A stretch of DNA of 64,000 nt from Haloprofundus salinisoli (GCF_020097815.1 NZ_CP083663.1:620001-684000); one strand, 5' to 3'; positions 23,900 through 33,688 are shown, numbered from the stretch's first letter. Made by a program: numbers and translations. Notes: generated from the sequence alone by a model not told the origin.

Positions 23900-25464
23900 G
23901 TCTCGGACCTCGTATCTCCGGACTCGTCTGCCTCCGCGACGCCCAGCGTCGCCCCGTCGAGCGCCTCGTCCATCGCTTCGATGAGCGCCTGTCCCTTCGC
24001 CAGCGTCTCCTTGTACTCGCGTTCGGGGTCGGAGTCGTGGACGATACCCGCCCCGACGCGGAGGTGGTACTCGTCGCGGTAGCGAACCAGGGTGCGAATG
24101 ACGATGCTCAGCGTCGCTCGGTCGTCGAAGCCGAACGCAGCGATGCTTCCGGTGTAGGGTCCGCGACGAGTCGCCTCTACCTCCTCGATGAGTTCCATCG
24201 TCCGCGGCTTCGGCGCGCCGGTGATGGTGCCGCCGGGGAACACCGCCGCGACGGCGTCGGCGAGCGTCGCCCCCTCACGTAGCCGCCCTTCGACGACGGA
24301 GACGAGATGCATCACTGCCGCGTAGCGGTCGACCCGACGGTACTCGGTCACGTCGACGCTGCCGTACTCGCACACTTTCCCGAGGTCGTTTCGCTCCAGG
24401 TCGACGAGCATCGCGTGCTCGGCGCGTTCCTTCTCGTCGCTGCGGAGGTCGGCTTCGAGTTCGGCGTCCGCTTCGCCCGTCTCTCCCCGCCTTCGGGTTC
24501 CGGCGATGGGTTCGGTGACGAGTCGGTCGCCGAGACGCTCGACGAGTAGTTCCGGACTCGCGCTCACGAGGTCGACGGCGTTTGGCCCGCGCGCCCCGGA
24601 GAACTCCAGGAGTCCCGAGTACGGCGCGGGGTTCACCCGCCGGAGTGCCGCGTACGCCGCCACCGGGTGGACCGCGGCGGGGGCGACGAGGCGCTGAGAG
24701 ACGTTCGCCTGAAACGTGTCGCCGTCGCGGATGTAGCGCTTGATGGCTCGCACGCGGTCGGCGAACGCCTCGCGCCCGCAGTCGCTCTCGAACTCCCCTC
24801 TCTCGACGTCGGCGAGCGGTTCGACGCTCGGGTCGCCGGTCGTCGCGCGTTCGACGAGGTGCGTCGCTCGTTCGACGGCCGCGTCGTACTGTTCGTCGAG
24901 GTCGGTTTCGGAGTCGATTCGAGGGCAGGCGGTCACGTGAAGCGTCGTCTCCTCGCCTCTCGGTTCCCGCCACGCGGCGACGCAGTCGTAGCTACCGAGT
25001 TGCAGATGCGGGAGCAGTCGGTCGTCGGCCGCCGAGTCGGGCAGCGTTTCGAGCTCGCGGACGAGGTCGTACGAGAGCCACCCGAACGCGCCGCAGGGGT
25101 ACGGGACCTCGCAGTCGCCGCGGGCGAGCGTCTCGGCGTCAAGTAACGCCGACAGCGCCGATAGCGATGGCGACCCGGCAGCCGGACCGGCGTCGTCGTC
25201 TTCGGCTCCGAACCCACCGCGGACGACCGCGTCGGCGCTCACCTGCAACCGCTCGACGGGGTCGACGCCGAAGTACCCCCATCCGGACTGTCCGCCGGTC
25301 GTCTCCAAGAAGAACCCGCCCGGACCGTCGCGCGCCCGGCGGTACGCGTCGAACGGGTCCGAGACCGCGATTCGGAGTTCGACGGGAACACGAGCGCCCG
25401 GCGGTGCGTCCGTCGCGGTCGCTCGGAACTCGTCTCGGGAAGTTGCCACAGTAAGGTCGGTCAT
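23896..25464 (-). CDS. pabB: Aminodeoxychorismate synthase component I (chorismate-binding)
   Basis: A 522-residue enzyme. The C-terminal chorismate-binding domain shows [14 protein letters not shown], the PIAGTRRRG motif, [35 protein letters not shown] and [14 protein letters not shown]. The [13 protein letters not shown] version is common in PabB. The N-terminal half is more diverged (residues 1-230). It aminates chorismate to 4-amino-4-deoxychorismate with the PabA subunit. Haloarchaeal C1 carriers need p-aminobenzoate. I kept the ATG at 25464 ([15 protein letters not shown]); a longer start at 25482 adds six residues. Confidence 0.88.
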   Translation of the reverse strand: MTDLTVATSRDEFRATATDAPPGARVPVELRIAVSDPFDAYRRARDGPGGFFLETTGGQSGWGYFGVDPVERLQVSADAVVRGGFGAEDDDAGPAAGSPSLSALSALLDAETLARGDCEVPYPCGAFGWLSYDLVRELETLPDSAADDRLLPHLQLGSYDCVAAWREPRGEETTLHVTACPRIDSETDLDEQYDAAVERATHLVERATTGDPSVEPLADVERGEFESDCGREAFADRVRAIKRYIRDGDTFQANVSQRLVAPAAVHPVAAYAALRRVNPAPYSGLLEFSGARGPNAVDLVSASPELLVERLGDRLVTEPIAGTRRRGETGEADAELEADLRSDEKERAEHAMLVDLERNDLGKVCEYGSVDVTEYRRVDRYAAVMHLVSVVEGRLREGATLADAVAAVFPGGTITGAPKPRTMELIEEVEATRRGPYTGSIAAFGFDDRATLSIVIRTLVRYRDEYHLRVGAGIVHDSDPEREYKETLAKGQALIEAMDEALDGATLGVAEADESGDTRSET

Positions 25465-25507
25465 CGGTGTCCGGGCGGTCACGAGGCCCCTACGCGCTCG
25501 ATGACTG

Positions 25508-26407
25508 TCACTGCTCTCGAGCGCGCGCGATCCACGTGTCGACGCGTTTCTCGGAGACGTCTATCTTCTCGCCGAGGTCGGCGGCGTCGGCGTCCGCGAG
25601 GTCGGCGACCGTCTCGATGCCCACGTCGGCGAGGCGCTGCGCGTAGGCGGGACCGATTCCCTTGATGGTGTCGGCGGCGTCGGTCGACCCCGTCGTCGGT
25701 TCGTCGGCCCCGACTTCCGTCTCGTCCGTCTCGGACTCGTCGCTGTCGAAAACCGCCTCGTCGGCGTGCTCCGCGTCGAGATCTTCGTCCTCGCCGGGAC
25801 CGACGTCCTCGACATCGGCTTCTATCTCTCCGCTCTCGGGGCCGGCGGCCTCCGGCGGTTCCGCGGCGGTCTCGTCCTCGGCATCCTCGTCGACCATCGA
25901 CCCCGTCGACGCCGCCGCCTCCGTCTCCTCTGCGACCGATTCGGCTCCCTCGTCGTCGACTTCGGCCTCGGTGATGGGTTCGGCCTCCTCGACGACGGGT
26001 TCGTCGGTGTCCTCGACGACTGTCTCGTCCGACTCGCCCGACTCGTCGAGTTCCGTTTCGAGATCGGTGTCCATCTCGTCGCTTTCGGGGCCGGCGGCCT
26101 CCGCCGGTTCCGCCGCGTCCGGTCCGTCGGCGTCACCAGAACGCGAGGCGTTCTGGTTGGCTAACGAATCGCTTTGCGATTCGTGAACGTCCTCGTCGAC
26201 TAACGGCTCCGTCGATCCTGCGGCGGCACTGCCGGCGGCGAATTCGGTCGATTCGTCGGCTTCGTCGGTTCCTTTGACTGCCGCTTCCGTCTCCGTACTC
26301 GCCTCCGTTCGCGTGTCGCGCTCGACCGTTACGGACGGGTCGCGCTCACGCTCGTCGGTCGACCCGTTGAGGCCGAGCAACGACTTGAGCTTGTCCAAGA
26401 GTGCCAT
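25508..26407 (-). CDS. Acidic helix-hairpin-helix protein with internal repeat
   Basis: A 299-residue protein. Residues 1-15 ([15 protein letters not shown]) are a short amphipathic start. Residues ~20-240 are low-complexity and Asp/Glu/Ser/Thr-rich, with a duplicated AEPxEAAGPESxE segment. The C-terminal ~50 residues ([40 protein letters not shown]) are a helix-hairpin-helix domain like those that bind DNA non-specifically. The gene contains two near-perfect short palindromes (26136-26156 and 26164-26184) that are translated in frame. Function is unknown. It lies between pabB and aroE on the same strand. Confidence 0.75.
   Translation of the reverse strand: MALLDKLKSLLGLNGSTDERERDPSVTVERDTRTEASTETEAAVKGTDEADESTEFAAGSAAAGSTEPLVDEDVHESQSDSLANQNASRSGDADGPDAAEPAEAAGPESDEMDTDLETELDESGESDETVVEDTDEPVVEEAEPITEAEVDDEGAESVAEETEAAASTGSMVDEDAEDETAAEPPEAAGPESGEIEADVEDVGPGEDEDLDAEHADEAVFDSDESETDETEVGADEPTTGSTDAADTIKGIGPAYAQRLADVGIETVADLADADAADLGEKIDVSEKRVDTWIARAREQ
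25836..25863 (-). repeat. Copy A of internal direct repeat in helix-hairpin-helix gene
   Basis: TCGGGGCCGGCGGCCTCCG begins at 25836 and recurs at 26085 with one mismatch over ~28 bases. It encodes the repeated PEAAGPES peptide. The two copies are 249 bp apart, a multiple of 3, so the frame is preserved. It is probably a duplication within the acidic linker. Confidence 0.7.
26085..26112 (-). repeat. Copy B of internal direct repeat in helix-hairpin-helix gene
   Basis: The second copy of the repeat described at 25836. It encodes AEAAGPES. The flanks (EMDTDLE versus EIEADVE) are also similar in peptide, which suggests a longer ancestral duplication that has diverged. Confidence 0.7.
26136..26184. 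repeat. Two adjacent in-frame palindromes inside the helix-hairpin-helix gene
   Basis: CCAGAACGC-GAG-GCGTTCTGG (26136-26156) and ACGAATCGC-TTT-GCGATTCGT (26164-26184) are two perfect hairpins separated by 7 bases, both read through as coding sequence ([13 protein letters not shown] region). The stems have 9 bp each with 3-base loops. They resemble small palindromic repeats inserted into haloarchaeal coding regions. Confidence 0.75.
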
Positions 26408-26451
26408 TGGCCGGTAGTATGATGGCTCCATATTTAAAAGCCCCCGACAAG

Positions 26452-27273
26452 TCACAGCCGCGACCGAAGCGCGGCGTCCATCTCGTCGACCGGCGCGTCG
26501 CGTCCGGTCCACCGCTCGAAGGCGGCGACGCCCTGATACAGCAGCATCCACGCACCGTCGATAGTCGTCGCACCAGCCTCACGCGCCTCGCGTAGCAGCC
26601 GCGTGTCCGGCGGCGCGTACACCGCGTCCAGCACCGCGAGATCGTCGTGCAGCAGGCTCGACGGTACCGGCGTCTCGTCGGACTCCATCCCGACGCTCGT
26701 CGCGTTGACGAGCACGTCGGCTTCGGGAACGGCCGCGTCGAGCGAGTCGAGGCCGCCGCCCGTGGCGCGTCGGTCGTTCTCCTCGTCTCCGTTCAGCTCG
26801 TCGGCGAGTTCCGCAGCGCGCGAGGCCGTCCGGTTGGCGACGTGGACTGATGCGCCGCCGTCTGCGAGCGCGAACGCCGTCGCGCGCCCCGCCCCGCCCG
26901 CGCCGACGACGACGGCGTCTGCCCCGTCGAGCGAGACGTCGTGGCGGGCGAACGACCGGCTGACGCCGGCGGCGTCGGTGTTGTATCCGCGGGGGATGTC
27001 GCCGGTGAAGTCGATGGTGTTGACCGCGCCGATTCGCTCGGCGAGGGGGTCGGCATCGACGAGTTCGAGCGCGTCTCGTTTGAACGGAATCGTGACGTTC
27101 AGCCCGGAGACACCGAGCGCGTCCGCGCCGTCGAGGGCGGCCTCGAACCGTTCGGGCGACGGCTCGAAGGTGACGTATCTGGCGTCCATTCCGAGCGAGT
27201 CGTACGCCGCCTCGTGCATCGGCGGCGATAGCGAGTGACCGACCGGGTTGCCGACGAGTCCGAACACTTCCAT
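26452..27273 (-). CDS. aroE: Shikimate dehydrogenase
   Basis: A 273-residue enzyme that reduces 3-dehydroshikimate to shikimate with NADPH. The substrate-binding N-terminal domain shows [18 protein letters not shown] (Ser/Thr ligands), [16 protein letters not shown] (catalytic Lys in IPFKRD) and AVNTIDF. The Rossmann motif [20 protein letters not shown] is followed by [10 protein letters not shown] (NADPH phosphate-binding RT). It supplies chorismate upstream of the pab cluster on the same strand. I chose the ATG at 27273 ([14 protein letters not shown]). Confidence 0.95.
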   Translation of the reverse strand: MEVFGLVGNPVGHSLSPPMHEAAYDSLGMDARYVTFEPSPERFEAALDGADALGVSGLNVTIPFKRDALELVDADPLAERIGAVNTIDFTGDIPRGYNTDAAGVSRSFARHDVSLDGADAVVVGAGGAGRATAFALADGGASVHVANRTASRAAELADELNGDEENDRRATGGGLDSLDAAVPEADVLVNATSVGMESDETPVPSSLLHDDLAVLDAVYAPPDTRLLREAREAGATTIDGAWMLLYQGVAAFERWTGRDAPVDEMDAALRSRL

Positions 27274-27407
27274 ACCTCGCGGTGGTCGTGGAAGCGGCAT
27301 AAGCGCCCCGACAGCGGCGTAACTGGCGACTCGGTCACACGGCGAGAGCGCTCTCTTCACACACGAACTTCGAAGCAGAAGAAATAGGTTTCTCACCTTG
27401 GAACTCA

Positions 27408-28757
27408 ATGACGATGAGTTCATTTCTTCGACACCCGCTGGTGGCCGTCGGGGTCGCCACGGGTATCACTCTCCCGTGGGTCTACGTCTGGGCAACCGGG
27501 TCAGGAGAGTCGTTACCGACGCTAGGAATCGTCGCCGTCAGCGGTATCGCCGTCCTCGGGTCGTCGTTCCTCCTCGCGTGGGGCGCCGAAACGGCCGAAA
27601 AAGACGTGCCGCGCGCGTTCGCCATCGCGGTCCTCGCGGTGCTGGCCGTCGCACCCGAGTACGCCGTCGACGCGCTGTACGCGTGGACCGCCGGAGCGAA
27701 CATCGGCACGGCCCGCGGCGCGGAGGCGGCCAACCTCGCCGTCGCCAACATGACCGGCGCGAACCGTATCCTCATCGGACTGGGCTGGTCCGGCATCGCG
27801 CTGTTCACACTCTACCGAGTCGGTAGCGCCTCGGACCCCGCGGTCGAGTCTCGCCCCGGTATCCTCACCGACGTCGTCAACCTCGACCGCGATATCTCGA
27901 CGGAGATCACCTTCCTGCTCGCCGCGACGGCGTACGCCTTCTTCGTGCCGTTCAGCAACGGTATCGGAATCGTCGACACGCTCGTGCTGGTCGGTCTCTA
28001 CGCTCTCTACATCGCCGTCATCGTCCGCGGCGACGTCGAAGAACACGGAGAACAGGTCGGCGTGCCCGCGTACTTCCACGGCTACTCGAAAAGCGGCCGC
28101 GTCGCCGTCGTTCTCACGCTCTTTGCGTACTCGGGCGTGATGATCTACACGGCGGTCCACCCGTTCGCACACGGCCTCGAAACGCTCGGCCAACAGATCG
28201 GTATCCCGTCGTTCTTCATGATCCAGTGGATTGCGCCGCTGGCCAGCGAGAGCCCCGAGCTCATCGTCGTCGCCTACCTCGTCAACAAGGCGCGGTCGAC
28301 GGCCGGTTTCAACGCGCTCATCTCCTCGAAGCTCAACCAGTGGACGCTGCTCATCGGGACGCTCGCCGTCGTCTACAGCATCGCGTCGGGCGCGGTCGGC
28401 ACCCTGCCGTTCGACTTCAAGCAGTCGGCGGAAATCTGGATCACGGCCGCGCAGAGCTTCTTCGCGCTCGCGGTGCTCGTGAACTTCAACATCAGCGCCC
28501 GCGAGGCCGTCGCCCTGCTCGTGCTGTTCGTCTCGCAGGTCGGCATCGAGTTCCTCATCATTCGGGACCTCGTGACGCTTCCGTTCGGCATCGACGCTAT
28601 CGATGTCCTCTTGGCCTACACCGTCGTCTACCTCGTCCTCGGTACTGCGCTGTTCATCATGCGCCGCAACGAGCTCCGGGGCCTGCTCGACCGGACCGCC
28701 CACACCGCCCAAGACGCGTTCGGCGGCGGGCAGTCACAGGCCGAACGCGCCGACTGA
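27408..28757 (+). CDS. Sodium/calcium exchanger family membrane protein
   Basis: A 449-residue polytopic protein with two homologous repeats. Acidic helix motifs are [22 protein letters not shown] (~78-99) and [23 protein letters not shown] (~274-296). Both match the alpha-repeat Glu/Ser-rich signature (P-E and SES-P-E) of the CaCA superfamily. It likely exchanges Na+ or H+ for Ca2+ or another cation. The protein has about 11 helices. It starts at ATG 27408 after a 50-60 bp leader with AT-rich GAAATAGGTTTCTC. Confidence 0.87.
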   Translation: MTMSSFLRHPLVAVGVATGITLPWVYVWATGSGESLPTLGIVAVSGIAVLGSSFLLAWGAETAEKDVPRAFAIAVLAVLAVAPEYAVDALYAWTAGANIGTARGAEAANLAVANMTGANRILIGLGWSGIALFTLYRVGSASDPAVESRPGILTDVVNLDRDISTEITFLLAATAYAFFVPFSNGIGIVDTLVLVGLYALYIAVIVRGDVEEHGEQVGVPAYFHGYSKSGRVAVVLTLFAYSGVMIYTAVHPFAHGLETLGQQIGIPSFFMIQWIAPLASESPELIVVAYLVNKARSTAGFNALISSKLNQWTLLIGTLAVVYSIASGAVGTLPFDFKQSAEIWITAAQSFFALAVLVNFNISAREAVALLVLFVSQVGIEFLIIRDLVTLPFGIDAIDVLLAYTVVYLVLGTALFIMRRNELRGLLDRTAHTAQDAFGGGQSQAERAD

Positions 28758-28836
28758 GCCCTCCGTCTCTCGGCTCTCGCTCGACCGCGAACCGAATCCC
28801 GACTCGTTTTACAGTCGCCTCGCCTACGACTCGCCA

Positions 28837-30201
28837 GTGATTGCCATCGTCGTCAGCCGGGCCGACTACGCATCGGAACACATCGGCGAGCACCTGCTCG
28901 AACTCGCCGACTGGGAGGAACACGCAGACGACACCCGCCCGGACGCCGAGGGCGGCGGCACCGTCTACCGCACGCCGGGCTTCGAGCTCCGGACGTTCGA
29001 AGCGCTCCACATCTACCTCGACGACCCCGCGGCGGCGTTCGTCGACGCCGGCACTGAGCCCGACCTGCTCGTCTTCGCCTCCCGTCACTCCGGCGAGACG
29101 GGACCGCTTCTCACCGCCCACTTCACCGGTAACTTCGGCCCCGAGAAGTACGGCGGCGACGACCGAGAGCTCGCCCGTGCCTGTCCGGGTGCGCAGAAAA
29201 CCGTCGTGAGCGCGCTCGCGGAACACGCACCGGAGGGCTACGAGGTCGGCGTCGAGGCGACCCACCACGGCCCCACGGACCTCTTGTTCCCGTCGATGTT
29301 CGTCGAACTCGGCAGCGGCGACCCGCAGTGGGAGGACACCGAGGCCGCTCGCGCGGTGGCCGAAGCGATTCTCGACCTCCGCGACGCGGCGGCGAGCCTC
29401 GAAAGCCCCGGGGACGACCCGAACCGCCACGTCGTCGGCTTCGGCGGCGGGCACTACGCCCCGCGGTTCGGCCGCGTCGTCCGCGAGACCGAGTGGGCCG
29501 TCGGCCACGTCGGCGCGGACTGGCAGCTGGACGCGATGGGCGCGCCCGAGGCGAACCGCGACGTGCTCGAACAGGCGTTCGAGCGGAGCGACGCCGAGTT
29601 CGCGCTCGTCGACGGCGAGCACCCCGAACTCGAAGCCATCCTCGACGAACTGGGCCACTCCGTCGTGAGCGAGACGTGGCTTCGGGAGGTCTGCGACCGA
29701 CCTCTGTCGGTCGTCTCAGCGCTCGAAGAGGAGCTGTCGACAGTCGAGGGGGGTCTCCGCTTCGGCAGTCGACGGGTCGAGCACTCGACGGACGTTTCGG
29801 TGACCGAGTTCCCCGCCGAGTTGCTCGCCGAAGCGCAGGGCGTCGACGCCGAGGCGGTACGCGAGGCGGTCGTCGAACACGCCGTCGCCTTCGAGACCCA
29901 ACAGAGCGGCACGCGCGCCGTCGGTCGTCTCGCCGTCGCGGACGGGGACGACTACGATGCGCTCGTCGACGCGCTGGCGGCGATTCTCGAAGCGAAGTAC
30001 GACGAAGTCGAACGCGACGAGAGCGACCGCGTCGTCCGCGCCAGCGAGAGCGCGTTCGACCCCGAACGCGCGAAGACGCTCGGCATCTCCGAGGGCCCGG
30101 CGTTCGGCAAACTCGCGGCGGGCCGAGCGGTCGAACACGGGGGCGAACGAATCGACCCGGAGGCCGTACACGTCGACCGGACGGTCACGTTCTCGTACTA
30201 A
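28837..30201 (+). CDS. dtdA: D-aminoacyl-tRNA deacylase (archaeal/plant GEK1 type)
   Basis: A 454-residue enzyme that hydrolyses D-amino acids from mischarged tRNA. The N-terminal IAIVVSRADYASEHIGEHLLEL, the FASRHSGETGPLLTAHFTGN core, the ATHHGPTDLLFPSMFVELGS block, VVGFGGGHYAPRFGRV and AVGHVGADWQLDAMG are diagnostic of the DTD2 family. A C-terminal extension (~residues 280-454, LSVVSALEEELSTVEGGL onwards) exceeds the ~270-residue catalytic core. I use the GTG at 28837 because the upstream frame overlaps the exchanger gene and has no homology-like content. Confidence 0.9.
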   Translation: MIAIVVSRADYASEHIGEHLLELADWEEHADDTRPDAEGGGTVYRTPGFELRTFEALHIYLDDPAAAFVDAGTEPDLLVFASRHSGETGPLLTAHFTGNFGPEKYGGDDRELARACPGAQKTVVSALAEHAPEGYEVGVEATHHGPTDLLFPSMFVELGSGDPQWEDTEAARAVAEAILDLRDAAASLESPGDDPNRHVVGFGGGHYAPRFGRVVRETEWAVGHVGADWQLDAMGAPEANRDVLEQAFERSDAEFALVDGEHPELEAILDELGHSVVSETWLREVCDRPLSVVSALEEELSTVEGGLRFGSRRVEHSTDVSVTEFPAELLAEAQGVDAEAVREAVVEHAVAFETQQSGTRAVGRLAVADGDDYDALVDALAAILEAKYDEVERDESDRVVRASESAFDPERAKTLGISEGPAFGKLAAGRAVEHGGERIDPEAVHVDRTVTFSY

Positions 30202-30310
30202 ACCGCCAGACGGGTTTCCGACGAGCTAACCAGTCGGCTATCTGTCCGGATAAATCGGTGGTTACCCGCCTGGAAAAATCGTCAGACGACCGTCCGACGC
30301 GAGGGGGAAA

Positions 30311-30320
30311 AGATAATTAA
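30311..30320 (+). promoter_or_regulatory. AT-rich TATA-like element before ftsZ1
   Basis: AGATAATTAA at 30311-30320 is the only AT-rich element in a GC-rich leader and lies ~33 bp before the ftsZ1 ATG at 30349, leaving a transcript leader of a few bases. Assigned only from position and composition. Confidence 0.4.
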
Positions 30321-30348
30321 GGCCGCTCAGTAAGCTTTGCCCATAAAT

Positions 30349-31497
30349 ATGGACTCGATCGTCGATGAAGCAATAGACGAGGCCGAACAGTCGGGTGGGA
30401 CCGGCGGCGAGGGATTCGACGCCGAACCGAAACGTTCGGGGACGATGACGGACGACGAACTGCAGGACATCCTGAAAGACCTCCAGACGAACATCACCGT
30501 CGTCGGCTGCGGCGGAGCCGGTGGGAACACGGTCAACCGCATGGCCGAAGAGGGCATCCACGGCGCGAGTCTCGTCGCCGCCAACACGGACGTTCAGCAC
30601 CTCGTCGACACCTCCGCGGACACGAAGATCCTGATGGGCCAGGAGAAGACCCAGGGCCGCGGGGCCGGGTCGCTCCCGCAGGTCGGCGAGGAGGCCGCCA
30701 TCGAGAGCCAGCAGGAGATTCACGACGCTATCGAGGGGTCGGACATGGTGTTCGTTACCGCCGGTCTCGGCGGCGGCACCGGCACCGGTTCCGCACCCGT
30801 CGTCGCCAAGGCGGCCCGCGAGTCCGGCGCGCTCACCATCGCCATCGTCACGACGCCGTTCACCGCAGAGGGCGAGGTCCGACGGACGAACGCCGAGGCG
30901 GGTCTCGAACGACTCCGCGACGTCGCCGACACGGTCATCGTCGTCCCGAACGACCGCCTGCTCGACGCCGTCGGCAAACTGCCGGTTCGTCAGGCGTTCA
31001 AGGTGAGCGACGAGGTGCTGATGCGCTCGGTCAAGGGCATCACGGAACTCATCACGAAACCCGGCCTCGTCAACCTCGACTTCGCCGACGTCCGCACCGT
31101 CATGGAGAAGGGCGGCGTCGCGATGATCGGTCTCGGCGAGTCCGACTCCGAGCAGAAGGCCCAAGACTCCGTGAAGTCGGCGCTGCGCTCGCCGCTTCTC
31201 GACGTCGACATCTCCGGGGCGAACTCCGCGCTCGTCAACGTCACCGGCGGTTCCGACATGAGCATCGAGGAGGCCGAGGGCGTCGTCGAGGAGATCTACG
31301 ACCGCATCGACCCCGACGCGCGCATCATCTGGGGGACCTCTATCGACGAGGAACTCGAAGGCCAGATGCGGACGATGATCGTCGTCACGGGCGTCGACTC
31401 GCCGCAGATCTACGGCCGTTCGGACGAACCGCAGAGCCAGCAGAGCCAGCAGCCCCAACAGCCGCAGCGAACCGAAGACATCGACTTCGTCGAGTAA
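30349..31497 (+). CDS. ftsZ1: Cell division GTPase FtsZ1
   Basis: A 382-residue tubulin-family GTPase. It starts [14 protein letters not shown], a haloarchaeal FtsZ1-type N-tail, then [20 protein letters not shown] (T1), the signature [15 protein letters not shown] near residues 138-152 (T4), and [11 protein letters not shown] with [16 protein letters not shown] (T7 synergy loop). The tail is Gln-rich and ends RTEDIDFVE. FtsZ1 drives ring formation at midcell in haloarchaea. The ATG at 30349 is preferred to a TTG at 30337. secE and spt5 follow on the same strand. Confidence 0.96.
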   Translation: MDSIVDEAIDEAEQSGGTGGEGFDAEPKRSGTMTDDELQDILKDLQTNITVVGCGGAGGNTVNRMAEEGIHGASLVAANTDVQHLVDTSADTKILMGQEKTQGRGAGSLPQVGEEAAIESQQEIHDAIEGSDMVFVTAGLGGGTGTGSAPVVAKAARESGALTIAIVTTPFTAEGEVRRTNAEAGLERLRDVADTVIVVPNDRLLDAVGKLPVRQAFKVSDEVLMRSVKGITELITKPGLVNLDFADVRTVMEKGGVAMIGLGESDSEQKAQDSVKSALRSPLLDVDISGANSALVNVTGGSDMSIEEAEGVVEEIYDRIDPDARIIWGTSIDEELEGQMRTMIVVTGVDSPQIYGRSDEPQSQQSQQPQQPQRTEDIDFVE

Positions 31498-31625
31498 TCG
31501 CGGCGTCGAACGCCGAGGATTCGACGAACGGACGTCGAACCCTCGGGAGAGGACGGCGGACGCCGCGAGGCAGGCCGCCGTGTATTCAATAGATAGAAAA
31601 GGCATCACGGTCTATCGGTGACAAC

Positions 31626-31799
31626 ATGGACGTAAAATACGATATCGCGAGCTACGTGCGGGTACTGAAGATGGCGAGCACGCCCGAGTGGGACGAGTTC
31701 AGCCAGATTGCAAAAATCGCCGGCATCGGGATCTTCCTCGTCGGCTTCCTCGGCTTCATCATCTTCGCGGTGATGAGCTTCATCCCCGGAGGCATGTGA
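31626..31799 (+). CDS. secE: Protein translocase subunit SecE (Sec61 gamma)
   Basis: A 57-residue tail-anchored protein: amphipathic [18 protein letters not shown], then [18 protein letters not shown] and one transmembrane helix ([16 protein letters not shown]). This matches SecE/Sec61-gamma, part of the SecYEG protein-conducting channel. Its TGA ends 1 bp before the Spt5 ATG, an ordinary archaeal pairing. It was too short for standard frame listings. Confidence 0.94.
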   Translation: MDVKYDIASYVRVLKMASTPEWDEFSQIAKIAGIGIFLVGFLGFIIFAVMSFIPGGM

Positions 31800-31800
31800 G

Positions 31801-32238
31801 ATGGGAATCTTCGCCGTGAAGACGACGGCGAGACAGGAGCGGACGGTCGCCGACATGCTCGCCTCGAAGGAGGAGTCCGAGATACACGCCGTCATCGCCC
31901 CTGACTCGCTGACGAGTTACGTGATGGTCGAAGCCGACAACACGGCAGTGCTCGAGCGCCTGATGGACGAAATTCCCCACGCTCGAAGCATCGTCCCGGG
32001 TAATTCGAGTCTCGCCGAAGTCGAACACTTCCTCTCGCCGACGCCCGACGTCGAAGGTATCGCCGAGGGCGACATCGTCGAACTCATCGCCGGCCCGTTC
32101 AAGGGCGAGAAAGCTCGCGTCCAGCGTATCGACGAGGCCAAAGACCAGGTGACCGTCGAACTGTACGAGGCGACGGTCCCGATCCCGGTGACGGTGCGCG
32201 GCGACCAGATTCGCGTGCTCGACTCCGAAGAACGCTAA
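31801..32238 (+). CDS. spt5: Transcription elongation factor Spt5 (NusG-like)
   Basis: A 145-residue factor. The NGN domain ([20 protein letters not shown], then GYVMVEAD-like [20 protein letters not shown], residues 1-75) binds the RNA polymerase clamp with Spt4. A KOW domain follows (~90-128; [22 protein letters not shown]). The secE-spt5 tandem is conserved in archaea. There is no C-terminal repeat, as expected for archaea. Confidence 0.95.
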   Translation: MGIFAVKTTARQERTVADMLASKEESEIHAVIAPDSLTSYVMVEADNTAVLERLMDEIPHARSIVPGNSSLAEVEHFLSPTPDVEGIAEGDIVELIAGPFKGEKARVQRIDEAKDQVTVELYEATVPIPVTVRGDQIRVLDSEER

Positions 32239-32505
32239 CGCGCTCTTCGTGCTCTGCTTCGCTCGCGCTGCTCGCTCAGGAGAATAGTGAGGAACGATCG
32301 TTCCTCAGACCGTGCGAACGGCGGCGAAGCCGCGAGACCGAAACGGACCGTAGTTCTGCTCTGACGAAATCCGCTCAGCCACCTGTCAGCGGTGGTTCTT
32401 CGTCGGCGGTGAGACAGAAGGATGCGCGTCGCAGTGACCCGTCTCGCCGAACCGAAGTAGACACGCTACGCAGTCGGCCAGCCGTAATCTGGGGTTCGGA
32501 ACCGC
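32239..32505. other. Gene-free intergenic stretch with palindromes
   Basis: A 267 bp gap between spt5 and the C2H2 gene. It contains the perfect 20 bp palindrome TGAGGAACGATCGTTCCTCA at 32288-32307, a CGGC-GGCGAA-GCCG hairpin at ~32322-32335 and a GCTTCGCTCGCGC/GCTCGCTC run like repeats seen elsewhere in haloarchaea. I see no RNA gene or ORF with coding character. Confidence 0.55.
32288..32307. repeat. Perfect 20 bp palindrome downstream of spt5
   Basis: TGAGGAACGATCGTTCCTCA reads identically on both strands without a loop, so it can form a cruciform or bind a dimeric protein. It sits 50-70 bp past the spt5 stop and on neither side of a promoter-proximal site that I can identify. Confidence 0.7.
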
Positions 32506-32829
32506 TTACTCGGTGTCCGCTTCCGACTCCGCGCGTCCGCCGGCGTCCACCTGTTCGATGATTCGCTGGAGGTCCGCTTCCTCCTCGATGGCCGCTTGGA
32601 TGCCCTCGCGCATCCGAACGGCCGCGGAGTCGGCGTTGTACGCGCGGATGTACTCGGCGCGGGAGTGCTCGTCGAACGCGTGACGGATAGCGAAGTAGCC
32701 TTCGGGGACGATAGCGCCGCAGACTTTGCATTCGGTGCGTTCGTGGTCGTTTGTCTGGTGGACGACGGCGGATTCGGCGTCTTCGAACCGCGCGTTACAG
32801 CCTGCGACACCACACGTCCAAAGCGACAT
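32506..32829 (-). CDS. Haloarchaeal small protein with two C2H2-like zinc fingers
   Basis: A 107-residue protein starting MSLWTCGVAGCNARF. Finger 1 uses CGVAGCNARFEDAESAVVHQTNDH (C-x4-C...H-x4-H), and finger 2 uses CKVCGAIVPEGYFAIRHAFDEH (C-x2-C...H-x4-H). A C-terminal acidic helix follows (RIIEQVDAGGRAESEADTE). Two in-frame ATGs exist (32841 and 32829). A TATA-like TTTTATTA at ~32852-32859 (minus strand) is ~27 bp from the second, which favours the shorter, leaderless form. It is likely a DNA- or protein-binding factor; the recalled name DUF7565 is unverified. Confidence 0.75.
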   Translation of the reverse strand: MSLWTCGVAGCNARFEDAESAVVHQTNDHERTECKVCGAIVPEGYFAIRHAFDEHSRAEYIRAYNADSAAVRMREGIQAAIEEEADLQRIIEQVDAGGRAESEADTE

Positions 32830-32923
32830 ATCCGCCGACATGTAGGGAACTAATAAAACCGTTTTCCCTCGCCCGGCGTCGTCGAATAGCAACCCCTAAT
32901 TGAGTACTCTCGAGAGGGAGACT

Positions 32924-33688
32924 GTGAGTGGAAGCGAACGGACGCGAATCGACATGCACGTCAAGTGCTTGGACGAACGCGTCGTCGCCCGAGCGAAGCG
33001 CCGCGGCGTCGACGTACTCGTCTACGCGCCGCACTTCACGCGCCTCCCGACGATTCGCGCCCGCGCCGACCGATTCTCCGACGACGAGTTGCTCGTCGTC
33101 CCCGCCCGCGAACTGTTCACCGGCCCGTGGAGCGACCGGAAACACCTCCTCGCCATCGGCCTCTCGGACCCGATTCCGGACTTCATCACCATCGAAGGCG
33201 CGCTCGCGGAGTGTCGCCGACAGGAGGCGGCCGTGCTCGTGCCGCACCCGGCGCTGTTGAACGTCAGCCTCGGTCGCGCCGAGATCTCGGCGTTCCGCGA
33301 CGAACTCCACGCCGTCGAGACGTACAACGGGAAGTGCTTTCACTACCAGAACCGCCGGGCTTCGCGCATCGCCGACGAGTTCGACAGACCGGCGTTCGGG
33401 TCGTCGTACGCGCACCTGCGAGGCAACGTCGGCGAGGTCTGGACCGAGTTCGACCGGCGGATCGACTCCGAAGCGGACCTCGTGACGGCGCTCCGCGGGG
33501 GCACGTCGCGCCGCGTCGACCGCCGACACGGACTCCGGCACCGGTTCAGAAACCTCGCCGAGTTCGCGCATCTTGGCTACGAGAACACGTGGGGGAAGGT
33601 AGACCGTCTTCTCCTCTCCGGCACCGAACCGACGCACCCGCGTCAGCTCGTCTACGAGGGTCGATTCGACGACGTCGCCGTCTACTGA
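32924..33688 (+). CDS. PHP-like domain protein with altered metal ligands
   Basis: A 254-residue protein. The N-terminal DMHVK should be the PHP HxH metal motif but ends in Lys. Later blocks (PHFTRLP, VPARELFTG, LVPHPALLN, VETYNGKCF, GSSYAHLRGNVG) follow the PHP order, but the usual GSDAH position reads GSSYAH. So several metal ligands are changed and phosphoesterase activity is doubtful. I prefer the GTG at 32924; alternatives are TTG 32900 and ATG 32954. It is divergent from the C2H2 gene and converges with the membrane hydrolase. Confidence 0.75.
   Translation: MSGSERTRIDMHVKCLDERVVARAKRRGVDVLVYAPHFTRLPTIRARADRFSDDELLVVPARELFTGPWSDRKHLLAIGLSDPIPDFITIEGALAECRRQEAAVLVPHPALLNVSLGRAEISAFRDELHAVETYNGKCFHYQNRRASRIADEFDRPAFGSSYAHLRGNVGEVWTEFDRRIDSEADLVTALRGGTSRRVDRRHGLRHRFRNLAEFAHLGYENTWGKVDRLLLSGTEPTHPRQLVYEGRFDDVAVY

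Noticed and set aside
32375-32731. Minus-strand frames beside the C2H2 gene
   Set aside because: They overlap the C2H2 gene in another frame; Arg- and Ser-rich with no motif.
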